A program made the position numbers and the translations under genes. A stretch of 64,000 nucleotides of DNA from Aliidiomarina indica (GTDB lineage: Bacteria > Pseudomonadota > Gammaproteobacteria > Enterobacterales > Alteromonadaceae). Each line of letters starts with the position of its first letter. Positions within the stretch are counted from its first letter, which is position 1. Under the pieces are notes generated by a model, which worked only from the letters and a program-made list of their open reading frames with translations, was not told the DNA's origin and made no database searches. The stretch spans positions 41,645 through 105,644 of the forward strand of contig NZ_JACAVQ010000008.1 of NCBI RefSeq assembly GCF_015354615.1, read 5' to 3'. This document shows, in pieces, positions 8,623 through 17,069 of this stretch.

Positions 8623-10439
8623 CCTTTGGCGTATTCTGGTTACGTCCGGCGTGGCTATTGCTTCTAATCCCGCTCGTGTTACTCACGCCCTACCTGTGGC
8701 GGCGGGCACGACGACAGCATGAAAGGCATCCACTTATTGCGGGTCATTTGGCCGCTCATTTGTATAAAGCCAGTCATCAAAAACGCAGCTGGCTCGCACC
8801 CGTGAGCTTATGCTTGAGCCTGTTCTTGGGAGTTATTGCCCTCGCTGGCCCTGCCGTTGAGAAAATACAGGTACCGGTCTTTAATACTGAGCGCGGCGCC
8901 GTGCTGCTATTTGACGCCAGTATCCAAACACGCGCCCAAGATGTCGCTCCTGATCGCCACACCCGTATGCGTTTCAAGGCGATTGATCTAGTGAATCGAT
9001 TTGGCGATGGTCAATTAGGACTCATCGCCTATGCCGGTGATGCCTTTACAGTAACGCCGCTCACCCGAGACAGTCGTAATATATTGCAAAGCTTGACTGT
9101 GCTCGAACCCGAAGTCATGCCGACGCCGGGTAATGATCCCCTGCTAGGTTTCGAAGAAGCTGCGCGCTTGTTAACCGATGCTGGCTATCGCAGCGGTGAT
9201 ATTTATTGGATTACGGGCGGCATCAGCAATCGCGATATGGAAGATGTTCGTCGCTTTATGCGTAATCAAAACTGGCGCGTGAACGTGCTAGCCGTTGGAA
9301 CAAGCGAAGGTGCTCCGGTGCGAGGCGCCGACGGTGAACTGGTTCGCGATGAGCGTGGGCGCATCCTTTTGCCTCGCCTTGAACCGGCCTACCTACAACG
9401 TATTACGCAAATGTCCGGTGGTGTTTATGTCGAGTATCGCCAAGACAACCGCGATATCGACGCGCTTTTAGCGGTTTCTGAAGCCGATAGGCACGACTTT
9501 GTCGAAACCTTGGAACAAGGCGACCAATGGCGTGACCTAGGTCCCTATATTGTGCTACTCATCCTTCCTTTTGCACTATTTGCGGCGCGCCGTGGGGTGC
9601 TGTATATGCTTCCCTTGTTGCTCATACCGACCCTTTTGGTGCCGCGCCCTGGCTATGCCATGAGTACCGAAGACCAGACCAGCGAACGTCCAGCACAGGT
9701 CCAGCTATCGCTTATTGAGCAAAGTTTTCTTAATGCGGATCAACGCGGTGAGCGTTTATTAGAACATGGCGACTATGCGCAGGCGGCGGAGATTTACCAA
9801 TCACTCGCGCATCGAGCCCAAGCGTATTACCGAGCAGGTGACTTTGACCAAGCTGCAGAACTCTATGCACAACTCGATGGCCCCCACTATCGCTATAACC
9901 TAGGAAATGCTCTTGCCCACATAGGGGCACTTGAAGAAGCGCTAGCGGCCTATCAAGAAGCCCTATCTAAGCGCCCCGATTGGCAAGAAGCTATAGATAA
10001 CTACGAGTTAGTCAAATCCTTGCTTGAACAACAACAAGATGGAAACGGCAATGGTGATCCCGATGCTGAACAACAGGACGAGAACGGGGATTCGCAAAGC
10101 ACTGATCAGCAATCGTCGGATACCGGCCCCCAGGAGCCAACAGACTCAGATGACCGCACGGATGGCGATGATTCCACAGAAAATGGCGAACGCGACGACG
10201 AGACCACGGACACCGACGAACAAACGCAAGCTGATGCTGATGCGGAGGGCGATGGCGCCCGCCCAGATGAAGAGCCAATACCATCAGTGCGGGATTATGA
10301 TGATTTGTCTGACGAAGAGCGCGCCGAGTTGGAGCAATTACTTCGTCGCGTAGAAGAAGACCCCGCTTTAATTCTGCGAAATCGACTGCAACGTGAAGCG
10401 CAGCGACGTCAGATGCAACGACCACCTCGAGGATTTTAA
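8610..10439 (+). CDS. VWA and TPR domain-containing membrane protein (BatB/BatC-like fusion)
   Basis: 609-residue protein: N-terminal membrane helices (about 10-28 and 62-80), a VWA domain (about 95-300), more membrane segments near 310-350, a TPR region at about 380-470 (LLEHGDYAQAAEIYQSLA, then AYYRAGDFDQAAELYAQL), a long Asp/Glu/Gln/Thr-rich low-complexity linker (about 475-560), and a basic C-terminus. It combines what are separate BatB and BatC proteins in Bacteroides. The MIDAS is degenerate: DASIQ (102-106) replaces DxSxS, so metal binding may be lost, unlike in the preceding VWA protein. It overlaps that gene by 13 bases and abuts the next one (TAA directly followed by ATG). Confidence 0.84.
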   Translation: MEIITFGVFWLRPAWLLLLIPLVLLTPYLWRRARRQHERHPLIAGHLAAHLYKASHQKRSWLAPVSLCLSLFLGVIALAGPAVEKIQVPVFNTERGAVLLFDASIQTRAQDVAPDRHTRMRFKAIDLVNRFGDGQLGLIAYAGDAFTVTPLTRDSRNILQSLTVLEPEVMPTPGNDPLLGFEEAARLLTDAGYRSGDIYWITGGISNRDMEDVRRFMRNQNWRVNVLAVGTSEGAPVRGADGELVRDERGRILLPRLEPAYLQRITQMSGGVYVEYRQDNRDIDALLAVSEADRHDFVETLEQGDQWRDLGPYIVLLILPFALFAARRGVLYMLPLLLIPTLLVPRPGYAMSTEDQTSERPAQVQLSLIEQSFLNADQRGERLLEHGDYAQAAEIYQSLAHRAQAYYRAGDFDQAAELYAQLDGPHYRYNLGNALAHIGALEEALAAYQEALSKRPDWQEAIDNYELVKSLLEQQQDGNGNGDPDAEQQDENGDSQSTDQQSSDTGPQEPTDSDDRTDGDDSTENGERDDETTDTDEQTQADADAEGDGARPDEEPIPSVRDYDDLSDEERAELEQLLRRVEEDPALILRNRLQREAQRRQMQRPPRGF

Positions 10440-12182
10440 ATGGGACAGACAGGATTTACTCTGCTTCGGCGTAACGGTATGCAATGGCTTGCTAGCGTCA
10501 TCCTTTTGCTGGCGACCTGCTTGGCTGTTCCAGCGCAAGCCCAAGACCTTCAGATATCTGCCAGTTTAAATAAAAATCCTGTGTTGGAGTTTGAGGCTTT
10601 TACCCTAACCGTTACGGCAAATAGGGCGCTTCCTCGTAACGCATTTCAACCTGAACAGGTATTGCGCGGGTTCGATGTTCGCGGCACCGCAGTTAGTTCT
10701 GCGTCCTCCACAATTAATAATCAAACCGTACGCACCACAGAATGGCGGGTAACCTTGATCGCTCCGCGTGCCGGTGATTATGAAATTCCAGCGATCACCA
10801 TTGAAGGCGTGCAAGCGCCCGCAATTCCATTTCAAGTGGTGGAAAGCCGTAGTAGTGACGCCCAAGATGACGATTACTTCTTGCAGGCAGAGCTCGATAC
10901 CCATCAACCTTATGTGCAGCAACAGGTGCGGCTCACGGTGCGTTTATATCTAGCCATGCAGCTGGAGAGCGGCAGCATTCAGTTGCCCGACTTAGAGCAC
11001 TTTCACGTGGAGCAACTGGGTCAAGATCGGCAATCCCAAGACATTATTGAAGGTCGCCGTTACCAAGTTCTCACACGCACCTACATCTTAACCCCCCGCC
11101 GCAGTGGCGACTTTTCTATTCGCCCGATTCGCTTCGACGGTCAAGTCCGCACGACACCCAGTGGCGGATTTAGTGCCTTTGGTCGACTTGAATCAATTTC
11201 TGCGCGTTCTGATGCATTAACCCTCGAAGTGCGTCCACGCCCACGTGACTTTAACGGCCACTGGCTGCCCAGTGAGCACGTGATGCTGGAAGAACAATGG
11301 GACCCAAGCGAAAGCCTATGGACGCTGGGCGAACCCATTACGCGAACTATTACGTTTACTGCAGCAGGCGTGCGCCCAGAACAATTACCGGAACTAGAGC
11401 AGGATTACCCTCAAGCCATGCGCGTCTATCCTGATCGGGGTCAAAGTGAAATGCGCGTGCTGCGAGGCACTCCTGTTGCTCGCGCGCAATACAACACGGC
11501 TATCATCCCAGCACAAGCTGGCGAGTTCACACTGCCAGCCGTGCGTGTGCCTTGGTGGAACACGCAAACCGACCAATTGGAATACGCCGAATTGCCAGAA
11601 CGAACTATCCGAGTTATCAGCCCTCCCGGCGGGATTTTGCCACCTGGAAACCTTGATCTTTCGGAGCAACCTGAAAGACCGCCGGAACCTACAGATAGAG
11701 TTCAAACCTATGTTTCCGCTGAATCCTCAGATCAGCGTACCGTCTCCGCCCTATGGTGGTTACTCACAGGACTATTTTTTATATTGTGGATTATCACCTT
11801 AGTGTGGGCGCTGCTGTGGGCACGTAAACAGAAACCTCAACAACGCGCCTCAACGACGGTTCCAAGTAGTGCTCGACATGCGCTGCAGGACATTAAAAAC
11901 GCCTGTCAGAAAAATGACGCACCGGCGTGCAGAACCGCGCTCTATGCTTGGCATCATGCGCGTACTGGGCGTCCTGCGAGTGACTTGAGCGAGATCGCCA
12001 ACAGCCTCGGGTCAAGCGCCCTCGTCACTGCATTTGAAGCCTTAGAAGCGAGTCTCTACAGCGCTCAAAAACCTGAGTGGACAGGCGGAAAAGTGTTATG
12101 GGCTGAGCTCTCGGCCATTCATCGCCGACATCAAAGCAACACAGGTAACCAGACCTTGCCGCCTCTGTATCCATCCCATTAG
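10440..12182 (+). CDS. batD: BatD-family protein
   Basis: 580-residue protein with an N-terminal signal (hydrophobic core after MQWLAS, cleavage plausible after VPAQA), a large periplasmic beta-sandwich region beginning LQISASLNKNPVLEFEAFTLTV, as in BatD proteins, one transmembrane helix near residues 435-458, and a short cytoplasmic tail. BatD is the last gene of MoxR/Bat operons and probably works with the VWA proteins at the inner membrane; its biochemical role is unknown. The start (10440) follows the preceding stop with no gap and has a GAGG site upstream. An internal ATG at 10479 would give a shorter signal peptide and is a fair alternative. Confidence 0.82.
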   Translation: MGQTGFTLLRRNGMQWLASVILLLATCLAVPAQAQDLQISASLNKNPVLEFEAFTLTVTANRALPRNAFQPEQVLRGFDVRGTAVSSASSTINNQTVRTTEWRVTLIAPRAGDYEIPAITIEGVQAPAIPFQVVESRSSDAQDDDYFLQAELDTHQPYVQQQVRLTVRLYLAMQLESGSIQLPDLEHFHVEQLGQDRQSQDIIEGRRYQVLTRTYILTPRRSGDFSIRPIRFDGQVRTTPSGGFSAFGRLESISARSDALTLEVRPRPRDFNGHWLPSEHVMLEEQWDPSESLWTLGEPITRTITFTAAGVRPEQLPELEQDYPQAMRVYPDRGQSEMRVLRGTPVARAQYNTAIIPAQAGEFTLPAVRVPWWNTQTDQLEYAELPERTIRVISPPGGILPPGNLDLSEQPERPPEPTDRVQTYVSAESSDQRTVSALWWLLTGLFFILWIITLVWALLWARKQKPQQRASTTVPSSARHALQDIKNACQKNDAPACRTALYAWHHARTGRPASDLSEIANSLGSSALVTAFEALEASLYSAQKPEWTGGKVLWAELSAIHRRHQSNTGNQTLPPLYPSH

Positions 12183-12211
12183 AAGCGGCAGATTAATCCA
12201 CGAAAACAGGG

Positions 12212-12217
12212 TACAAT
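12212..12217 (+). promoter_or_regulatory. Possible -10 box for the OsmC-YcaO gene
   Basis: TACAAT lies 41 bases before the preferred start, in the short gap after batD. The -35 is not convincing, so this is only a candidate. Confidence 0.3.
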
Positions 12218-12257
12218 AGGCCATATCATCCGATTGCCTAACCTCGGTACCCTGTGC

Positions 12258-14438
12258 ATGGAAATTAAAGTAAATTTTCTCGACAATCTTCGCTTAGAAG
12301 CTAAGTTTGACGATTTCACCGTGATCACTGACCAGCCTATTCGCTACAAAGGTGATGGCTCAGCACCTAGTCCATTCGACTATTTTCTCGCGTCGTCTGC
12401 CCTGTGTGCTGCCTATTTTGTGAAGGTCTACTGTCTATCTCGGGATATTCCGACCGACAATATTCGTTTATCACAAAACAATATTGTTGATCCTGAAAAT
12501 CGCTACAATCAGATATTCAAAATTCAAGTCGAGCTGCCTGAGCATATTTCAGATCGTGATCGGGAAGGGATTTTACGCTCCATTGATCGCTGTACCGTAA
12601 AAAAAGTGGTGCAAACGGGGCCTGATTTTCAAATTGAAACCGTGGCCAACCTCGATGAGGATGCCCAAGCGCTCCTTCTGGCAAACCCTCCTGAGAACGC
12701 CGCAACTTATATTCCTGGCAAAGATCTGCCCCTCGAGCAAACGATTGCAAACATGACGGGCATTCTCGCAGATTTAGGCATGAAGATTGAGATCGCCTCA
12801 TGGCGAAATATCGTGCCTCATGTCTGGTCACTGCATATTCGTGATGCTGCCTCCCCTATGTGCTTTACCAATGGCAAAGGCGCAACTAAAGAGAGCGCCC
12901 TTTGCTCTGCGCTTGGGGAGTTTATCGAACGCCTGAGCTGTAACTTCTTTTACAATGATCAATTCTTCGGTGAGGAAATTGCGAGTCGTGATTTCGTTCA
13001 TTATCCGAATGAGAAATGGTTCCCTTTAGAAGATGACGATCGCGTGCCGGAAGGCATTTTAGACGATTATTGCACCGCCATTTATGATCCGGAGGGGGAA
13101 CTGCGCGGCTCCCACCTTATTGATACAAATTCAGGCAATAAAGACCGCGGGATCTGCGCCCTTCCTTACGTACGTCAGTCGGACGGTAAAACCGTTTATT
13201 TCCCGTCAAATTTAGTCGAAAATTTATTCTTAAGTAATGGCATGAGCGCTGGCAATACGCTCGCAGAAGCGCAAGTGCAGTGCTTATCCGAAATATTTGA
13301 ACGCGCCGTTAAAAAACGAATTATTGAAGAAGAGATTTGTCTGCCAGACGTGCCTGCGGATGTACTTGCAAAGTACCCTGATCTTGTTGAAGCAATCCAA
13401 GCTTTAGAAGCACAAGGCTTTCCTGTCTATGTCAAAGATGCGTCTTTAGGTGGGCAATTTCCGGTCGCCTGCGTCACCATTATGAATCCTCGTACCGGTG
13501 GCGTATTCGCATCGTTCGGCGCCCATCCAAGTTTCTATATCGCACTTGAACGTAGTTTAACCGAGCTACTGCAGGGGCGGAGTTTCGAAGGGTTGAACGA
13601 TATTCCATTGCCAACCTTCAATTCCATGGCAGTGACTGAGCCGAATAATTTCGTTGAACACTTTATCGACTCCACCGGCGTGATTTCTTGGCGTTTCTTT
13701 AGCGCTAAAGCGGATTACCCATTTCACGAGTGGGATTTTTCTGGCAGCAACCAAGAAGAAGCAGATACCCTATTTGCTATCTTGAGCGCCATGAACAAAG
13801 AAGTGTATATGGCAGTGCACACCGATTTAGGCGCTCCTGTATGCCGTATATTGGTTCCCAATTATTCCGAGGTGTATCCCGTTGAGGATCTTATCTGGGA
13901 TAATACCAACGTCGCCTTAGATTATCGTGCCGACATTTTGAATCTTCATCGTTTAAGTGACGACGAGCTCACTGATTTGGTGAATCGTTTAGAAGAGAGT
14001 CAGTTAGACAACTACACCGATATTATTACCTTCATTGGTGTGGAGTTTGATGAAAATACGGTGTGGGGTCAGCTCACCATTCTAGAGTTAAAACTTTTAA
14101 TCTGTTTAGCATTGCAAGACCATGAAGCGGCATACGAGTATGTGGAAACATTCTTGCAATACAACGACAATACGGTAGAGCGCGTTCTGTTCTATCGGGC
14201 CGTGCATGGTGTGCTTGAAATCGCCTTAGACGATGATCTGCACCTTGAAGACTATTTGCTTAGCTTCCAACGCATGTACGGTACCTCAGTCACGGATGCC
14301 GCTGTGGGCTCTGTAGACGGCAGTATTCGATTCCATGGCCTGACACCTACCAACATGCAGCTAGAGGGCTTAGACAAGCACCTGCGTCTTATTGAGAGCT
14401 ATAAGAAGCTCCATGCAGTCCGTGCAGCAAGAAGTTAA
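12258..14438 (+). CDS. ycaO: OsmC domain/YcaO domain-containing protein
   Basis: 726-residue two-domain protein. Residues 1 to about 145 form an OsmC-like domain (MEIKVNFLDNLRLEAKF, then GDGSAPSPFDYFLASSALCAA), but the usual second OsmC cysteine motif is altered. A full YcaO domain follows (about 185-580), including GKGATKESALCSALGEFIERLS and the helical SLTELLQGR segment. YcaO domains use ATP to activate peptide backbone amides. In E. coli, YcaO is implicated in ribosomal protein S12 beta-methylthiolation, but no peptide-modification partner lies nearby. The ATG at 12258 is preferred over TTG 12234 because the homology starts there. It is convergent with ppiD across a shared terminator. Confidence 0.88.
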   Translation: MEIKVNFLDNLRLEAKFDDFTVITDQPIRYKGDGSAPSPFDYFLASSALCAAYFVKVYCLSRDIPTDNIRLSQNNIVDPENRYNQIFKIQVELPEHISDRDREGILRSIDRCTVKKVVQTGPDFQIETVANLDEDAQALLLANPPENAATYIPGKDLPLEQTIANMTGILADLGMKIEIASWRNIVPHVWSLHIRDAASPMCFTNGKGATKESALCSALGEFIERLSCNFFYNDQFFGEEIASRDFVHYPNEKWFPLEDDDRVPEGILDDYCTAIYDPEGELRGSHLIDTNSGNKDRGICALPYVRQSDGKTVYFPSNLVENLFLSNGMSAGNTLAEAQVQCLSEIFERAVKKRIIEEEICLPDVPADVLAKYPDLVEAIQALEAQGFPVYVKDASLGGQFPVACVTIMNPRTGGVFASFGAHPSFYIALERSLTELLQGRSFEGLNDIPLPTFNSMAVTEPNNFVEHFIDSTGVISWRFFSAKADYPFHEWDFSGSNQEEADTLFAILSAMNKEVYMAVHTDLGAPVCRILVPNYSEVYPVEDLIWDNTNVALDYRADILNLHRLSDDELTDLVNRLEESQLDNYTDIITFIGVEFDENTVWGQLTILELKLLICLALQDHEAAYEYVETFLQYNDNTVERVLFYRAVHGVLEIALDDDLHLEDYLLSFQRMYGTSVTDAAVGSVDGSIRFHGLTPTNMQLEGLDKHLRLIESYKKLHAVRAARS

Positions 14439-14461
14439 CCCGAATTACCCCGCTTCATAAT

Positions 14462-14502
14462 AAAAAAAACCGAGCATAGGATGAACCCATGCTCGGTTTT
14501 TT
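14462..14502. terminator. Bidirectional intrinsic terminator between ycaO and ppiD
   Basis: A perfect 10-bp stem (14468-14477 with 14489-14498) is flanked by an A-run on the left and a T-run on the right, so it can end transcripts from both converging genes. Confidence 0.92.
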
Positions 14503-14519
14503 ATGCGCTCTCGCTTAAA

Positions 14520-16388
14520 TTACAAGCGACGCTCTATCTTCGCTTTCGATTTTAAACCATCCATCAGCGCTTGATAGGCAAGCTCTGAACGTTGGCCTTC
14601 AATCTGACGACCAAAACGTTGCTGCTCTGCTGCATCAGGAACGCCAGGCATAATATCGGTTAGCTCGATAATAGCAGCATCGCCATTTGCCAAGGTGACC
14701 GTTGCAAATGACGCCTCATCCGAGTGAGGCATGCGGAACAACTGCTGACGCACAGCGCCTGGCAATTCACCACCAAAACGAGGGGCGGCGTCGATTACAC
14801 GAAACTCAATGGTTTCTGAATCTAAGCGTTCACCCGCTTGCAACTGTGCGAGCAATGTCGCGGCGTATTCTGCCGCCAATCGCTCTGCTTGTTGCTCTGC
14901 AAGGTAGGCCTCAATATCTTGACGCACTTCTGCTAAGTCGCGAATACGTGCTGGCTCATAGTCATCTGCCCGCACTACAAGTGAGCGACGGTCCAGTTCG
15001 ATGAGTTCGCTGTTCATATCCATTTCCCGAACGTCGTCTGAGAACGCCTCGGCAAGCAAACGTGGATCATCATATCCTTCCGGCGCATCGTTGCGACGAA
15101 TCCAAGGTGATGTTTGTACTGTTAAGCCAAGTTCCTCAGCGGCCACATCGAGTGTATCGGGAACTTCGAAAGTAACGCGCGCAAGTTGCTGCTGCATTTC
15201 AAAGTAACGACGCTCTGCTTCAACTTGGGCAATATTACGGCGGATATCGTCAGCCACATCGGCAAATGACGATGTCTCAGCCGGAACAAGTTCCGTGAGT
15301 TTAACCAAGTGAAAACCAAACTCAGAACGCACGATATCCGACACTTCACCTACTTCGGTAAGCGCAAAGCCGGCATCTTCAAGATCAGGATCAAAGCTGT
15401 CACGCTCTAACCGACCGAGTTCACCGCCATCCTCACCACTAAAGATGTCGTCTGATTCAGCTGCTGCGAGATCGGCGAAATCTTCACCTGCCTCGAGCCG
15501 TGCTTGAATCTCTTGAATGCGCTCGTAGGCGGCATCTTCATTCTCACCGAATTCAACAAGAATGTGCGCAATCGAACGGATTTCTTCAGAAGAGAATGCC
15601 GCTGGATTTTGCTCGTAGTAAGCGCGAACTTCGTCTTCGCTCACCTCAATTGAGGCAACGACATCATTGTAATCTAGAACCACATAAGCCAAGCGTATAC
15701 GCTCTTCTTGGCGAAACTGTTCTTGATTATCAAAATAGAAGTTCTCGACGGCCTCGTCTGTGACATCAACTTGATCAGCAAAACGCTCCACCGAAATTGT
15801 CGCAAAGCGACCAGAACGGCGTTCGTTTTGTAATCGTTGCAAACGCTCAATTTCATGAGGCAGTGCGAATTCTGAGCCTAAGGTGCCTTGCAGCATCATA
15901 ATGCGGCTCATTTCCGCTTGCAGATAATCCCGGAACATTTCTGGCGTGAAGCCCGCGTTATTTAAAATGCGTAAATAACGATTGTTATCGAATTGTCCGC
16001 CGTCCTGAAATTCAGGCATTTGTCTGATTTGATTTCGCAGTGCTTGGCTTGATTGCTTAATGCCAAGCTTGCCAGCAAGTTCTACCGCCAGTTGTTCTTC
16101 AATCATTTGCTCAAGAACATCACGGCGCATTTGCCGCATGTAGTTCTCATCAGCAGCAAGCAGATTGAACATATCGCCAAACTGTTGCTCCATCATTGAG
16201 CGGTGATTTTGATACTGGCGCTCAAACGCTGCGCGACTAATTTCTTGATCATTTACTTTGGCCACGTAATCGGAGGCACCGCCTCCTAAGTACGCACTAA
16301 CCCCAGTAAATGCGAATGCAATTATAATTAGGAACAGGATAACCCTAACAATCGGGCCCTGCGCCCCTTCACGAATCCTATCGAGCAT
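14520..16388 (-). CDS. ppiD: Peptidyl-prolyl cis-trans isomerase PpiD
   Basis: 622-residue periplasmic folding factor anchored in the inner membrane next to the Sec translocon. It begins with MLDRIREGAQGP and a single transmembrane helix (about 13-34), followed by a SurA-like N-terminal chaperone region (about 40-200), one parvulin domain (about 265-360, with SIAHILVEFGENEDAAYERI and FGFHLVKLTEL), and a C-terminal helical extension. The length fits E. coli PpiD (623). It lies after hupB, as in enterics, but a terminator separates the two, so it should have its own promoter in the 50 bases upstream; none is obvious. Confidence 0.93.
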   Translation of the reverse strand: MLDRIREGAQGPIVRVILFLIIIAFAFTGVSAYLGGGASDYVAKVNDQEISRAAFERQYQNHRSMMEQQFGDMFNLLAADENYMRQMRRDVLEQMIEEQLAVELAGKLGIKQSSQALRNQIRQMPEFQDGGQFDNNRYLRILNNAGFTPEMFRDYLQAEMSRIMMLQGTLGSEFALPHEIERLQRLQNERRSGRFATISVERFADQVDVTDEAVENFYFDNQEQFRQEERIRLAYVVLDYNDVVASIEVSEDEVRAYYEQNPAAFSSEEIRSIAHILVEFGENEDAAYERIQEIQARLEAGEDFADLAAAESDDIFSGEDGGELGRLERDSFDPDLEDAGFALTEVGEVSDIVRSEFGFHLVKLTELVPAETSSFADVADDIRRNIAQVEAERRYFEMQQQLARVTFEVPDTLDVAAEELGLTVQTSPWIRRNDAPEGYDDPRLLAEAFSDDVREMDMNSELIELDRRSLVVRADDYEPARIRDLAEVRQDIEAYLAEQQAERLAAEYAATLLAQLQAGERLDSETIEFRVIDAAPRFGGELPGAVRQQLFRMPHSDEASFATVTLANGDAAIIELTDIMPGVPDAAEQQRFGRQIEGQRSELAYQALMDGLKSKAKIERRL

Positions 16389-16437
16389 GGTTTATCTCTT
16401 TTCAACACTAACCGCAGTTATGTAAACCCTTGACATG

Positions 16438-16463
16438 AAAAAAGCGCATCAGGCGATGCGCTT
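16438..16463 (-). terminator. Intrinsic terminator of hupB
   Basis: A 9-bp stem (16442-16450 with 16455-16463, 4-nt loop), followed on the minus strand by six T residues, lies between hupB and ppiD. Confidence 0.88.
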
Positions 16464-16526
16464 CTTGCAGTCATCGCGCCGCGGATTATAACACAATATC
16501 GCGGCGTGTCAGAATGGGTTACAACT

Positions 16527-16799
16527 TTAGTTTACCGCGTCTTTCAGTGCTTTACCCGCTTTGAATGCTGGTACTTTAGCTGCTGAAATTTGAATAGTCT
16601 GACCAGTTTGCGGATTGCGACCGGTGCGAGCAGAGCGCTCACGAACGGTAAACGTACCGAAACCTACGAGTGCAACTTGGTCGTCTTTTTTCAGTGCATC
16701 AGTTACTGCGCTGATAAAAGAATCAAGAGCGCGACCTGCAGCTGCTTTTGAAAGTTCTGCGTCTGCTGCGATTTTGTCAATAAGCTGAGACTTGTTCAC
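16527..16799 (-). CDS. hupB: DNA-binding protein HU-beta
   Basis: 90-residue HU/IHF-family nucleoid protein. The start [18 protein letters not shown], the [19 protein letters not shown] beta-arm region and the C-terminal [16 protein letters not shown] are classic HU. The start is GTG, with a GGGGA ribosome site eight bases upstream. It follows lon, as in E. coli, and has its own sigma70-type promoter and a terminator, so it is likely a strongly expressed single gene. Confidence 0.96.
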   Translation of the reverse strand: MNKSQLIDKIAADAELSKAAAGRALDSFISAVTDALKKDDQVALVGFGTFTVRERSARTGRNPQTGQTIQISAAKVPAFKAGKALKDAVN

Positions 16800-16865
16800 A
16801 GTATCATCCCCTTAGATTGTTATTATGGAGTTCCGTGGTTCCATTGTTTCAATGGGCCAGCAAAG

Positions 16866-16894
16866 TTTATAACAAGCTTATACCATTAGTTCAA
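16866..16894 (-). promoter_or_regulatory. Sigma70-type promoter of hupB
   Basis: On the minus strand, TTGAAC (16889-16894) and TATAAA (16866-16871) are separated by exactly 17 bases, about 70 bases before the hupB GTG. The spacing and near-consensus boxes make this a good promoter candidate. Confidence 0.7.
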
Positions 16895-17069
16895 GCATCC
16901 CTGATGCTCATTTTGAGACACCCATTTTCCCTCAATGCCTTAAGCATAAAGGCGTGGGCGACTTTGCTTAGGCTATCACAGTGATTTTGGATGAAAAGCC
17001 TTTTTCTTAAAAATTTAACAAAATTTCTTCATCCCCTCACAAAAACAACACCGAGCAAAACCCTTTTTA

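Noticed and set aside
10012..10425. Antisense open frame and apparent tandem repeats in the acidic linker of the VWA-TPR protein
   Set aside because: The repetitive look comes from Asp/Glu/Gln codons of a low-complexity linker in the sense frame; the antisense product matches nothing.
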